Both the position numbers and the translations under genes were made by a program. Under the pieces are notes generated by a model, which saw only the letters and a program-made list of their open reading frames with translations, ran no database searches and had not been told where the DNA came from. DNA of 64,000 nucleotides, from assembly GCF_010974825.1 (NCBI RefSeq), contig NZ_JAAILA010000002.1:1-64000 (forward strand), given 5' to 3'. Positions 9,544-17,864 of this stretch are shown here, piece after piece. Each line of letters starts with the position of its first letter. Position 1 is the stretch's first letter. The stretch is from Aeromonas rivipollensis. GTDB lineage: Bacteria > Pseudomonadota > Gammaproteobacteria > Enterobacterales > Aeromonadaceae.

Positions 9544-10793
9544 CTTTGTGCGGTCTGGGCCCTTTGGGTGAGGGGGGCGGGCTGCCCCATTGCCCTGGCT
9601 CCCATCACCCGAGCCCCCATCACGCGAGCGTAGTGGCGCGGGTTCAGGCGCAGCACCAGCAGGCTCATCAGCATCAGACCGCCGAGCTGCCACTGCCAGG
9701 CGCTGGCGAAGTCACCGCTCAAGTGGTGCAGGCGGGCCGCCACCCAGGGACCTGTGGCCGCCAGGACGAAGCCAAATCCCTGCATCAGGGCGCTCAGGCT
9801 ACCGGCGCGTCTGGGGTCTGGCAGGTGATCCAGCGCAATCACCATGATGAGGGAGAAGCTGCCGCCAAGGCCGGCGCCGCACAGCAGGCACCAGAGGATG
9901 GGGGCGGCTTCTGGGGCGAGCCAGAGGCCGCCAAAGCCCGCGACCTGCATCACTATGGCCAACCCCATCCAGGGGCGCCTGTCCTCCTTGCGCGCCGCCA
10001 GCAGCGGCAGACCCAGGCCGCTGGCGGTCTGGGCCAGGGCCAGCCAGGCCACCAGCTCGCCCCCCTGCTGGGGGCTCCATCCCAGCGCCAGATAGGCGGG
10101 GGCCAGCCAGGCCACGACTATGCCGTAGCCGCTGTTGATGATGCCAAAGCAGGCGATCAGCAGCCAGGCGCGGGGCAGCGCGATCAGCCGCTGCTCCCCT
10201 GAAGGAGGGGAGTGCGGTGCGGCGGCGGGCAGGCGCACCCGCCAGCCGAGCCAGAGCAGGGCCAGCAGCACCGGCAGGCTCCAGAGGGCCAGCGCCCGGG
10301 ACCAGTCGAGGTGCAGGGCGACCCTGGGGGTGAGCACGGCGCCGAGCGCCCCGCCCCCCATCATGCAGGCCGAGAAGATCCCCATCACCAGCGGCACCTT
10401 GCCCGCAAAGGCCCCCTTGATGAGGCCGGGCAATGTCCCCTGCACCAGAGCCGACCCCAGCCCGCACAGGGCGGCGCTGGCGATGAGCAGGGCGCCGCTG
10501 GACAGATCGAGGCGCAGGGCGCTGCCCAGCATCAGCAGCAACAGGGCCGCCCCGAGCAAGGGGCGCGGCCCGGCCTTGTCGAGCAGGGCCGGGGTGAGCA
10601 GGACGCCGACCCCGATCAGCAGCAGCGGCAGCAGGGTGACCCAGGCCAGCCTGTCCATGCCGAGGCCCAGCTGGGCGTCTATCTGCCCCGCCAGGGGGCC
10701 TATGGCGGTGAGGAAGGGGCGCAGGTTGATGCCAATCAGCACCACCAGCACCAGCAGGGCGCCGCTGCCGGAGGGGAGATGGCGCTTAACCAT
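9528..10793 (-). CDS. MFS transporter, CynX/NimT type
   Basis: A 421-residue, 12-helix major facilitator. The N-terminus LVVLVVLIGINLRPFLTAIGPLAGQI closely follows the CynX/NimT (YeaN) cyanate/nitroimidazole transporter group, where NLRP in helix 1 is a signature. The ATG at 10793 overlaps the end of the upstream deaminase gene by eight bases, indicating coupled translation; a longer in-frame extension encodes only low-complexity Pro/Cys-rich sequence and is rejected. The coupling to a deaminase suggests transport of a nucleobase-like amino compound or its product (inference). The stop codon lies in the loop of the terminator hairpin. Confidence 0.85.
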   Translation of the reverse strand: MVKRHLPSGSGALLVLVVLIGINLRPFLTAIGPLAGQIDAQLGLGMDRLAWVTLLPLLLIGVGVLLTPALLDKAGPRPLLGAALLLLMLGSALRLDLSSGALLIASAALCGLGSALVQGTLPGLIKGAFAGKVPLVMGIFSACMMGGGALGAVLTPRVALHLDWSRALALWSLPVLLALLWLGWRVRLPAAAPHSPPSGEQRLIALPRAWLLIACFGIINSGYGIVVAWLAPAYLALGWSPQQGGELVAWLALAQTASGLGLPLLAARKEDRRPWMGLAIVMQVAGFGGLWLAPEAAPILWCLLCGAGLGGSFSLIMVIALDHLPDPRRAGSLSALMQGFGFVLAATGPWVAARLHHLSGDFASAWQWQLGGLMLMSLLVLRLNPRHYARVMGARVMGARAMGQPAPLTQRAQTAQSDTPA

Positions 10794-11289
10794 GGGACTG
10801 GGGGCCGTAGAGGGCGGCGGCCGGTATGGAGCTTGGCAACTTGATGAGGGGCAGGGGCGGCGGGCTGAGGGGCAGTCGCAGCACCGCGTAGGCCGCGCTG
10901 CTGTCAAAGCCGAAGGGGGCGGCGTCTTCGTTGTCGAAGGCGTAGTAGACGGCGCTGATGCCGTTCATCACCAGGGCGCACAGGCACATGGGGCAGGGGT
11001 GGCCGCTGGCATAGACGATGGCGCCCGCGAGCGGGCCCTTGCGGCTCCCCTCCCGCAGCGCCTCCAGCTCGGCGTGACGGCTGGGATCCCCCGCCTCCAG
11101 CATACGATTGACGGCGCTCGCCACCAGCTGGTTGTCTCGCACCAAGAGGGCTGCGAAGGGGCGGCCCCCCTGCTGGCGGTGGGTCAGGGCCAGCTGCAGG
11201 GTCTGCTCCAGCCATGCCTGATGGCTGGGGGCCGAGACGGCACTGAGGGAGTTCACCGGGCGGGCACCGGACTGGGGAGGCTGTGACAT
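10786..11289 (-). CDS. Cytidine/guanine deaminase-family zinc hydrolase
   Basis: A 167-residue member of the CMP/dCMP deaminase superfamily. Zinc ligands and catalytic residues are visible: H72-A-E74 in SRHAELEAL and P98-C99-PM-C102 in GHPCPMCLCALV. The arrangement (HAE ... PCxxC, short chain) fits the guanine-deaminase/TadA-like nucleoside deaminase branch. It is not tadA itself because TadA residues such as the EPCxMC context are changed (SGHPCPMC). The first ~20 residues look disordered. It is the first gene of a two-gene operon with an MFS transporter and is divergent from a LysR regulator, which probably controls it. Substrate unknown. Confidence 0.85.
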   Translation of the reverse strand: MSQPPQSGARPVNSLSAVSAPSHQAWLEQTLQLALTHRQQGGRPFAALLVRDNQLVASAVNRMLEAGDPSRHAELEALREGSRKGPLAGAIVYASGHPCPMCLCALVMNGISAVYYAFDNEDAAPFGFDSSAAYAVLRLPLSPPPLPLIKLPSSIPAAALYGPQSHG

Positions 11290-11400
11290 GGGATCATCCT
11301 GGCAAAAGAGGGGGTGACGGCAGCCTAACGGGCCCGCAAGTCATTTGGAAATTAAATGATAAAATGACTTTCAGTGATTTTATAAATGGAGAATCCCCCC

Positions 11401-12255
11401 ATGGAGCGACCCTTGCTGGATCCCCACCTGCTGCAGAGCTTTGTCGCCATCGTCGAAACCGGCAGTTTCACCCGTGCCGGCGAGCGGATGCACCTGACCC
11501 AGTCCACCATCAGCCAGCAGATGCGCCGCCTCGAGCAGCAGCTCGGTTGTCCGCTGCTCGACAGATCCGGCCGCCAGGTGGTGACCACGGCCCAGGGGGA
11601 AACACTGCTGGGGCTGGCGCGCCGCATCCTGGGGCTGCTGGCCCGGGTGGGGGAGCGGGTGAGCGAGGCCAGTCACCCCCTGCGCCTCGGGGTGCCCGAG
11701 GATTTCGCCGCCGGCGCCATGACGGCGGTGCTGGCGGCTTTCGCCCGGCAATACCCCGAGGTGAGGCTGGAGGTGCAAAGCGGTCTTAGCCACGTCCTGT
11801 GGCAGGCCTTCGAAGGGGGGGAGCTGGATCTGGCGCTGATCAAGCAGGGGCGGGGGCAGGGGGAGCCCATCGCCCGCTGGCGCGAGCCGCTGGCCTGGGT
11901 CGACAGCCGCGACTGGCCTGCCTGCGAGCGGGAGCCTGTTCCCCTGGTGGTGTTTCCGAGCGAAGGCCTCTATCGGCGCCAGATCACCGAGGCCCTGGAT
12001 GCCAGGGGGATCCCCTGGCGCATCGCCTACGTGAGTGCCAGCCTCGCCAGCCTGCAGGGGGCGGTGAGCGCGGGCATAGGGGTGAGCCTGCTGCCCGCCC
12101 GATTGCAGCAGCCCGATCAGGTGGCGCTGGTGGACTGGCCGGCGGTGCGCTCGGTGGAGCTGGCCCTGCACCTGGGGGCGGGGGACAGTGAGTCCCTCAG
12201 CCGGCTGTGCGAGGCCCTGATCGCGCTCTGTGACGAGGTGATGGGGCCCAGGTAG
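11401..12255 (+). CDS. LysR-family transcriptional regulator
   Basis: A 284-residue LysR-type regulator: N-terminal winged helix-turn-helix (FVAIVETGSFTRAGERMHLT, then QSTISQQMRRLEQQLG) and a C-terminal effector-binding fold beginning at about residue 90. The ATG at 11401 lies ten bases after a GGAG; an ATG five codons upstream is also in frame. It is divergent from the deaminase/MFS pair with about 110 bases between, the standard arrangement for a LysR gene and its target. The intergenic DNA is AT-rich (TTTGGAAATTAAATGATAAAATGAC), in contrast to its surroundings, and probably holds both promoters and the operator. Confidence 0.9.
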   Translation: MERPLLDPHLLQSFVAIVETGSFTRAGERMHLTQSTISQQMRRLEQQLGCPLLDRSGRQVVTTAQGETLLGLARRILGLLARVGERVSEASHPLRLGVPEDFAAGAMTAVLAAFARQYPEVRLEVQSGLSHVLWQAFEGGELDLALIKQGRGQGEPIARWREPLAWVDSRDWPACEREPVPLVVFPSEGLYRRQITEALDARGIPWRIAYVSASLASLQGAVSAGIGVSLLPARLQQPDQVALVDWPAVRSVELALHLGAGDSESLSRLCEALIALCDEVMGPR

Positions 12256-12276
12256 GAACAAGCCAGGCCCAGGGCC

Positions 12277-12744
12277 TCAGGCCAGGGATTGCCTCGGCAC
12301 CACGGCGAGCCAGACTTCCACCTCGCCGCTGCCGCTATCCGGGTCAAAGGCGTCGCCGTAGCGCTCAAAATCCGGCTGGTGGGCCGACTCGTAGTCTGAG
12401 TGCGCCAGCCACGCCAGCGCCTGCTGCCAGGTTTGGGGCAGGGCATCGACATGGCCCAGATGGCGAAAGACCGCATAGGTCTGGGGAGTGATCCGCATCC
12501 GGCCCAGGGTCTTGGGCAAGACCTCCAGCGCCGCGACTTCCACCGCGCACATATATTCGCAGGTCGTGGCGTCGGCGGCGCAGATGACGCCGTAGGCGTG
12601 CTCCCCCAGCTGACCCGGCAGGGGGCCAAGGGCGCTGAAGTCGCGCCACTGGCCACCGAAGTCGCCGCGCTGGAAGCTGTGATGGCGGCGCAGGCCGCCA
12701 AGCAGCATGGCCTTGCCGGTTTCAAAGCGAACGGGGTCTGACAT
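12277..12744 (-). CDS. GyrI-like small-molecule-binding domain protein
   Basis: A 155-residue protein consisting of a single GyrI-like (AraC effector-binding/SBP_bac) domain. The stretch LPKTLGRMRITPQTYAVFRH matches the strand around the conserved Tyr/Phe, and EVEVWLAVVP the conserved C-terminal Glu-containing strand. There is no DNA-binding domain, as in stand-alone GyrI/SbmC proteins and the C-terminal halves of Rob-type regulators. Such proteins bind hydrophobic cations or inhibit gyrase; some hydrolyse cyclopropanoids. The ATG at 12744 has an AGGAGGCGCC ribosome site. It converges on the LysR gene with 21 bases between. Confidence 0.8.
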   Translation of the reverse strand: MSDPVRFETGKAMLLGGLRRHHSFQRGDFGGQWRDFSALGPLPGQLGEHAYGVICAADATTCEYMCAVEVAALEVLPKTLGRMRITPQTYAVFRHLGHVDALPQTWQQALAWLAHSDYESAHQPDFERYGDAFDPDSGSGEVEVWLAVVPRQSLA

Positions 12745-12793
12745 GGCGCCTCCTGGGTTGGAAGGGTGAAGGGACAGAGTCTAGGTGAGCGCG

Positions 12794-12949
12794 TCAGTGC
12801 GCCCGGCCTTCCTCGAGCTTGCGCTCATAGTCACGGCGGACGATGGCGAGCGCCGCCAGGGCGAGCTCCGGGGCAATCTGGTTGGTTTCCAGCAGTTCTA
12901 TCAGATCTACCGCGAGTTTGACCTCGGGGGGGGCATTTTCCAGTGACAT
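12794..12949 (-). CDS. rsmS: RsmS/YbaM-like DUF2496 protein (51 aa)
   Basis: A 51-residue protein beginning [20 protein letters not shown] and ending [11 protein letters not shown]. The N-terminal half is nearly identical to E. coli YbaM (DUF2496), called RsmS in Pectobacterium, where it affects secondary metabolism. A link to replisome or primosome function in E. coli is from memory and less certain. The ORF is short and easily missed. The start at 12949 has only a weak purine stretch upstream (GAGAAATCAAG). It stands alone between the GyrI-like gene and the thioesterase gene. Confidence 0.85.
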   Translation of the reverse strand: MSLENAPPEVKLAVDLIELLETNQIAPELALAALAIVRRDYERKLEEGRAH

Positions 12950-13035
12950 CTTGATTTCTCATGGGGCAAAGTGGGCGCCATTATAGCGCCCCGGGCGGTG
13001 AAGACACGCCCCGGGTGCCCGGGGCTTGAAGGGCT

Positions 13036-13506
13036 TCACATGTGCTGACGCATCTCCTTGTCGAGCTCTTCGCGCAGGGCCATCAGTTTCTTGGCGTACT
13101 GCTGCAAGCTCAGATCCTGCTCGCTCACCGGCTGCCATTGGGGCACAGGGCTCGGCTTGCCGTGCTCGTCCATGGCCACGAAGATGATGATGCAGTGGGT
13201 GGTCTTGTGGCGCGCAGGGTCAGTGGGGTGGCGGCTGTAGACATCCACCGCCAGGTGCATGCTGGTAGTGCCTGTGTGGATCACCTTGGCGTGCACCTCC
13301 ACCAGCTGGCCTATCTGGATGGGGCGCAAAAAGCGAATGCCCCCCACATAGACGGTGACGGCATAGCCGCCACACCAGCCGGCGGCGCAGGCGTAGCCGG
13401 CCTGATCGATCCACTTCATCACCATGCCGCCATGGACCTTGCCACCGAAGTTGACGTCGGCGGGTTCGGCGAGAAATTGCAGGGTCAGCTCGTGGGGTGG
13501 GGTCAT
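13036..13506 (-). CDS. Acyl-CoA thioesterase (hotdog fold, YciA-like)
   Basis: A 156-residue single hotdog-fold domain. The signature PADVNFGGKVHGGMVMKWID is the active-site strand and helix of the acyl-CoA thioester hydrolase family (YciA/BACH type), and VTVYVGGIRFLRPIQIG the following strand. These enzymes hydrolyse acyl-CoA to free acid and CoA in the cytoplasm, usually as hexamers. The ATG at 13506 is preceded by GAGGAGACGAT, an excellent ribosome site; the ATG at 13524 lacks one and would overlap the next gene. The C-terminal ~30 residues are a charged helix (YAKKLMALREELDKEMRQ). It probably forms an operon with the small exported protein upstream. Confidence 0.9.
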   Translation of the reverse strand: MTPPHELTLQFLAEPADVNFGGKVHGGMVMKWIDQAGYACAAGWCGGYAVTVYVGGIRFLRPIQIGQLVEVHAKVIHTGTTSMHLAVDVYSRHPTDPARHKTTHCIIIFVAMDEHGKPSPVPQWQPVSEQDLSLQQYAKKLMALREELDKEMRQHM

Positions 13507-13520
13507 ATCGTCTCCTCGGT

Positions 13521-13823
13521 TCATTGCCGGTCACTCTTGCGGTAGGCCTCGGCCTGCTGGCAGGGAGGCAGGGATGACACATAGGGGCGTTCATTGCCGG
13601 TGCGCTGGCCGAGGCTGGCGTACTCCTGCTGGCAGCGGGTCGTCTTGCCCCCGGCCCTGACGCAGGCATCGATGCGCTGCTGCCTATCTTGTATCGTCTG
13701 TTGTTGCCGGGCGTTGGCACAGGCTCTGTCCAGCCCGGCCTGATGGGTGTCCCGAGCCTGTTCTATGGCGAGCAGGCCGCCCGAGAGGGTGCCACCGAGC
13801 AGCAGTATGACCAGCTTCATCAT
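13521..13823 (-). CDS. Small exported cysteine-containing protein
   Basis: A 100-residue hypothetical protein. The N-terminus MMKLVILLLGGTLSGGLLAIE is a signal sequence or anchor, and the rest is hydrophilic with four cysteines (RACAN, DACVR, TRCQQ, PPCQQ) that could form two disulfides in the periplasm. The start at 13823 has AAGGAG seven bases upstream; the longer frame from 13919 begins with low-complexity His/Cys sequence and is rejected. It ends 14 bases before the thioesterase start, suggesting co-transcription. No family recognised. Confidence 0.7.
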   Translation of the reverse strand: MMKLVILLLGGTLSGGLLAIEQARDTHQAGLDRACANARQQQTIQDRQQRIDACVRAGGKTTRCQQEYASLGQRTGNERPYVSSLPPCQQAEAYRKSDRQ

Positions 13824-14040
13824 GGGTTGTCTCCTTGCGAAGGGCGCCTCGCCATGCCCAGGGCTATGCCCCCGAAATGGCCAGTGATGACAATAACAAT
13901 CGCAGCGACCAGGACTCATCCAACCAGATGATCCCGGCCACGAGCAGGGTCAGCTGCGACAGACGGGGCAGGGACATCCATTCACCTTGAGTTCAGCGGC
14001 GGCGGCCCAGCATGGCAGCTCATGCAAATGAGGAGGCCCC

Positions 14041-14694
14041 ATGAAACAGATGCTGGAGCAATTGATGGGAGCTGGCAAGGGCTGGCTCAACGATGGCGGT
14101 GACACGCGCAAGGCCCAGATGAAGGGTATGGCCCAGGGGGGGCTGGCCGCCGGGGCCATGGCGCTGCTGCTTGGCAACAAGAAGATGCGCAAGTACGGCA
14201 CCAAGGTGGCGGCGGTGGGCGGGGCGGCCGCCCTCGGCGGGCTGGCCTACAAGCTCTATCAGGACTGGCAGCAGAACCAGAGTGCGCCAGCGGCCGGCAG
14301 GCCCCATCCCCTCAACGAGCTGGCGGGCGCCGAACTGGATGCCCGCGCCAGCTTGCTGGTGCGCGCCATGGTGGCGGCGGCCCGGGCCGACGGCCACATC
14401 GACGGCAACGAGCGTCAGAAGATCCAGCAGTACCTGACCGAGCAGGGCCAACCCGATGCCGCTCGCTGGATTGACGCCGAGCTGGCCCGCCCGCTGGACC
14501 CGCAAGCCCTGGCCCGGGAAGTGACCGACATGGAGCAGGCCACCGAGGTCTATCTCGCCTCCCTGCTCGCCGTCGAGGTGGATCACTTCATGGAGCGCGG
14601 CTATCTCGATGAGCTGGCCCGTGCTCTCAAGCTCGATGACAACCTGAAAGCCAGCATAGAGCGCCAGGTGGCCCAGCTGGGCGCGCCGGGTTGA
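14041..14694 (+). CDS. YebE-like DUF533 / TerB-fold protein
   Basis: A 217-residue protein matching the YebE/DUF533 family. The N-terminal ~85 residues are Gly/Ala-rich with two hydrophobic segments (GGLAAGAMALLLG and VAAVGGAAALGGLAYKLY). The C-terminal half is an all-helical TerB-like domain with the acidic metal-site motif AARADGHIDGNERQKI and a second acidic pair near VEVDHFMERGYLDELA. E. coli YebE is part of the Cpx envelope-stress regulon (knowledge of the family); whether that holds here cannot be seen. It is monocistronic, with GAGG ahead of the ATG and a hairpin terminator behind. Confidence 0.85.
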   Translation: MKQMLEQLMGAGKGWLNDGGDTRKAQMKGMAQGGLAAGAMALLLGNKKMRKYGTKVAAVGGAAALGGLAYKLYQDWQQNQSAPAAGRPHPLNELAGAELDARASLLVRAMVAAARADGHIDGNERQKIQQYLTEQGQPDAARWIDAELARPLDPQALAREVTDMEQATEVYLASLLAVEVDHFMERGYLDELARALKLDDNLKASIERQVAQLGAPG

Positions 14695-14718
14695 GCCCAG
14701 GCAGCCATAAGATTGTCC

Positions 14719-14743
14719 ACAAGGCCCCGTCATGGGGCCTTGT
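14719..14743 (+). terminator. Terminator between the DUF533 gene and the MocR gene
   Basis: ACAAGGCCCC pairs with GGGGCCTTGT around GTCAT, followed on the plus strand by TGTTGGT. It sits 25 bases past the DUF533 stop codon and ends 10 bases before the convergent regulator's stop codon, so it may serve both. Confidence 0.75.
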
Positions 14744-14753
14744 TGTTGGTGGT

Positions 14754-16172
14754 CTATTGATGGGGCGCGAGCTGCTGGTGGACCAGGGCCGCCAGCCGGG
14801 TGAGGGCAGCCTCCAGCGCCGGGCTCCAGGGATGGGCGCTGTTGAGGCGCAGGCAGTGGTTGTGCTGGCCCTGGCTCGAGAACAAAGCCCCGGGGGCCAG
14901 TGAGAAGCCGCTGGCCAGCGCCTGGGCATAGAGTGCCCGGCTGTCGAGGCGCTCGTCGAATGTCAGCCAGAGGAAGTAGCCGCCATTCGGGGTCGAGATG
15001 CGCACCTCGTCCTGGAAGAGGCGCAGCAGGGCCGCCCGCATCTGCTGCTGGCGCTGGGCCAGGGTGTGGCGCAGGCGGCGAAAGTGGGCATCCACCCCGC
15101 CCTGGCGCAGCATGTCGGCAAGCGCCAGCTGGCTCGGCACATTGGTGGAGAGGGTCGACATCAGTTGCAGCCGCTGGATGCGCTCGGCATGGGGTCCCGC
15201 CACCACCCAGCCGACCCGAAAGCCCGGCGCCAGGCACTTGGTCCAGGAGCCGCACAGCAGGCTGTCGCCCCGAGCGTCCCAGCGCTTGATAGGGCTGGGG
15301 CGCTCGCGGCCAAAGTAGAGCTCGGCGTAGACGTCGTCCTCCACCAGAGGCACCTCATGGGCGTTTAGCAGCGCCATCAGCCCCTGCTTGTGGCCATCCG
15401 GCATGGTGTGGCCCAGGGGGTGCTGGACGTTGCCCATCAGCCAGCACGCCTTGATGGGGCGCTGGGCGAGCGCCTCGGCCAGCAGGGCGAGATCGATGCC
15501 GACCCCGGAGATCACCGGGATCTCCACCACGTTGAGCTTGAGCCGCTCCATGGCCTGCAGGGCGCCGTAGAAGGTGGGGGATTCCACCACCACCCAGTCC
15601 CCCGGCTCGGTCAGCACCTGCAGGCTCAGGGAGAGCGCCTCCATGGCGCCCGTGGTGATGATGATCTCTTGGGGGTCGACCGCCAGGCCGTCGCCGGCGT
15701 AACGCTGGGCGATGGCGCGGCGCAGCGCCTCGTTGCCGGGGGGCAGGTCGGCCACCGTGCTGAAGGGGTCGAGGCGGCGCATGCAGCTGGCCAGCGCCCG
15801 GCCGAGCTGGGGATGGGGGAAGAGTGCGGGGTCCGCCACCGCCATGCCGAGCGGCACCAGCTCGCGGGACTTGCTGGCCTGCAGCACCTCGAACACCAGA
15901 TCGTTGATGTCCACCGAGCCGGTATAGTGCGCCTGCTGGGGGGCGCTGGCCCGCAGCGGGGAGGTGGCGGCCTTGACGTAGTAGCCGGACTGGGGCCTGG
16001 CCAGGATCAGGCCGCGGCTCTCCAGCAGCTGATAGGCCTGCAGCACCGTCATGGGGCTGAGTGTGTGGGTCTTGCAGCTCTGGCGGATGGAGGGGATGCG
16101 CTCCCCCGGCTGCCAGAGGCCGCTCTCTATCTGCTGTTGCAGCAAGGCTGCCAGCTGGCCGTAACGGGACAT
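14754..16172 (-). CDS. MocR-family GntR/aminotransferase regulator
   Basis: A 472-residue fusion of an N-terminal GntR winged-helix domain (QQIESGLWQPGERIPSIRQ, SPMTVLQAYQLLESRGLI) with a fold-type I aminotransferase domain from about residue 110. The PLP-anchoring lysine is K312 in CGSWTKCLAPGFRVGW. MocR proteins are transcription factors that sense PLP or its adducts (PdxR, GabR, TauR, YdcR). The chain is close in layout to YdcR. It is divergent from cydA, and the space between contains two exact 13 bp direct repeats 31 bp apart with an inverted copy between them, typical of MocR operators. The target is uncertain: autoregulation is likely, control of cydABX possible. Confidence 0.9.
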   Translation of the reverse strand: MSRYGQLAALLQQQIESGLWQPGERIPSIRQSCKTHTLSPMTVLQAYQLLESRGLILARPQSGYYVKAATSPLRASAPQQAHYTGSVDINDLVFEVLQASKSRELVPLGMAVADPALFPHPQLGRALASCMRRLDPFSTVADLPPGNEALRRAIAQRYAGDGLAVDPQEIIITTGAMEALSLSLQVLTEPGDWVVVESPTFYGALQAMERLKLNVVEIPVISGVGIDLALLAEALAQRPIKACWLMGNVQHPLGHTMPDGHKQGLMALLNAHEVPLVEDDVYAELYFGRERPSPIKRWDARGDSLLCGSWTKCLAPGFRVGWVVAGPHAERIQRLQLMSTLSTNVPSQLALADMLRQGGVDAHFRRLRHTLAQRQQQMRAALLRLFQDEVRISTPNGGYFLWLTFDERLDSRALYAQALASGFSLAPGALFSSQGQHNHCLRLNSAHPWSPALEAALTRLAALVHQQLAPHQ

Positions 16173-16184
16173 GGTGTACCCTAA

Positions 16185-16228
16185 CTGTTATAGGTGTATT
16201 TCACTATAACTGCATCTGTTATAGGTGT
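16185..16228. promoter_or_regulatory. Direct-repeat operator between the MocR gene and cydA
   Basis: CTGTTATAGGTGT occurs exactly at 16185-16197 and 16216-16228, a spacing of 31 bp or about three helical turns. Between them CACTATAACTG (16202-16212) is an inverted, slightly diverged copy. Direct repeats at such spacing are the binding mode known for GabR and PdxR. Confidence 0.6.
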
Positions 16229-16292
16229 CATAGGGCGTGTTGTACTTAACGGGCGAAAACCTGTCTGTTAAATGCAACATAGAGAGTCATGC

Positions 16293-17864
16293 ATGATAAG
16301 CCTGGATGATGTGGTCAGCCTGTCCCGAATACAGTTCGGCGCGACGGCGATGTTCCACTTTCTGTTTGTGCCCCTCACCCTGGGGTTGTCCTGGATCCTG
16401 GTGATCGCCGAGTCGGCCTACGTGATGACCGGCAAGGTGATCTACCAGGACATCACCCGCTTCTGGGGCAAGTTGTTCGGCATCAACTTCGTCATGGGGG
16501 TCACCACGGGGATCACCCTGGAGTTCCAGTTCGGTACCAACTGGGCCTACTACTCCCACTACGTCGGCGACATCTTCGGCACCCCGCTGGCGGTGGAGGG
16601 GCTGATGGCCTTCTTCCTCGAGTCCACCCTGGTGGGGCTCTTCTTCTTCGGCTGGGACAAGCTCTCCCGCGGCCAGCACCTGCTGGTGACCGCGCTGGTG
16701 GCGCTCGGCTCCAACCTCTCCGCGCTCTGGATCCTCATCGCCAACGGCTGGATGCAGAACCCGGTCGGCGCCGAGTTCAATCCCATGACGATGCGCATGG
16801 AGCTGACCGACGTGGCCGCCGTGCTGTTCAACCCGGTGGCCCAGGTCAAGTTCGTGCACACGGTGGCGGCGGGTTATGTGGCGGCCTCCCTGTTCGTGAT
16901 GGGGGTGAGCAGCTGGTATCTGCTGCGCCGCATGGAGGTGCGCTTCGCCCTGCGCTCCTTCGCCATCGCCTCCGGCTTCGGGCTGGCCGCCATCCTCTCT
17001 GTCATCGTGCTGGGGGACGAGTCGGGCTACCGCTCCGGGGAGGTGCAGAAGGTCAAGCTCGCCGCCATCGAGGCGGAGTGGGAGACCGAGCCCGCGCCGG
17101 CCGCCTTCACCCTGTTCGGCCTGCCGGATCAGGGTGCCGAGACCACCCATGCGGCCCTCAAAATTCCCTACCTGATGGGCATCATCGCCACCCGCTCCCT
17201 GGATGAGCAGGTGACAGGCCTTAAAGATCTCAAGGCCGAGCACGAGGTGCGCATTCGCAGCGGCATGCTGGCCCACGAGGCCCTGGAAGCCCTGCGAGCG
17301 GATGGTAGCAATGCCGAGGCTCGTGCCACCTTCGAGCGCCACCGCGCCGATCTCGGTTACGGCCTGCTGCTGACCCCCTACGCCAAGGAGATTGGCAAGG
17401 CGGACGAAGGGGCCATAGCCAAGGCCGTCGCCGACTCCATCCCCCAGGTGGCGCCGCTGTTCTGGAGCTTCCGGCTGATGGTGGGCATAGGGGGGGGGTT
17501 GCTGCTGCTCTTTGGCGCCGCCTTCCTGCAGCTGTGCCGGGGCAGGCTGGTGCAATCGCTCCGCCTGCTCAAGGCGCTGTTCTGGTCTATTCCGCTGCCC
17601 TGGATTGCCATCGAGGCGGGCTGGTTCGTGGCCGAATTTGGCCGCCAGCCCTGGACCATCAGCGACGTGCTGCCGGTGTCGGCCTCGGTCTCCTTGCTGC
17701 AACCTGGGCAACTCTGGTTCAGCCTGATCGCCATCTTCCTCATCTACAGCACGCTGCTGGTGGTGGAGCTGTTCTTGTTGCGTCACGTGATCCGCAAAGG
17801 GCCCGCCAGCCTGCAGACGGGTCGTTATCAAGGTGAAGTGTTGAAAAACGGGAGTCTTGTCTGA
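16293..17864 (+). CDS. cydA: Cytochrome bd ubiquinol oxidase subunit I
   Basis: A 523-residue multi-helix subunit, nearly the same length as E. coli CydA (522). It oxidises ubiquinol and carries hemes b558, b595 and d. The N-terminus [23 protein letters not shown] includes the conserved heme-ligand histidine (H22 here). The periplasmic Q loop is of the long type ([22 protein letters not shown] ... DLGYGLLL), like E. coli and unlike short-loop CIO enzymes. The ATG at 16293 starts the conserved [12 protein letters not shown] sequence; an upstream ATG at 16272 is also in frame. First gene of cydABX, overlapping cydB by one base at 17864. Confidence 0.97.
   Translation: MISLDDVVSLSRIQFGATAMFHFLFVPLTLGLSWILVIAESAYVMTGKVIYQDITRFWGKLFGINFVMGVTTGITLEFQFGTNWAYYSHYVGDIFGTPLAVEGLMAFFLESTLVGLFFFGWDKLSRGQHLLVTALVALGSNLSALWILIANGWMQNPVGAEFNPMTMRMELTDVAAVLFNPVAQVKFVHTVAAGYVAASLFVMGVSSWYLLRRMEVRFALRSFAIASGFGLAAILSVIVLGDESGYRSGEVQKVKLAAIEAEWETEPAPAAFTLFGLPDQGAETTHAALKIPYLMGIIATRSLDEQVTGLKDLKAEHEVRIRSGMLAHEALEALRADGSNAEARATFERHRADLGYGLLLTPYAKEIGKADEGAIAKAVADSIPQVAPLFWSFRLMVGIGGGLLLLFGAAFLQLCRGRLVQSLRLLKALFWSIPLPWIAIEAGWFVAEFGRQPWTISDVLPVSASVSLLQPGQLWFSLIAIFLIYSTLLVVELFLLRHVIRKGPASLQTGRYQGEVLKNGSLV

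Noticed and set aside
16287-17831. 514-codon open frame antisense to cydA
   Set aside because: His/Gln/Gly-rich shadow of cydA, no ribosome site or domain.
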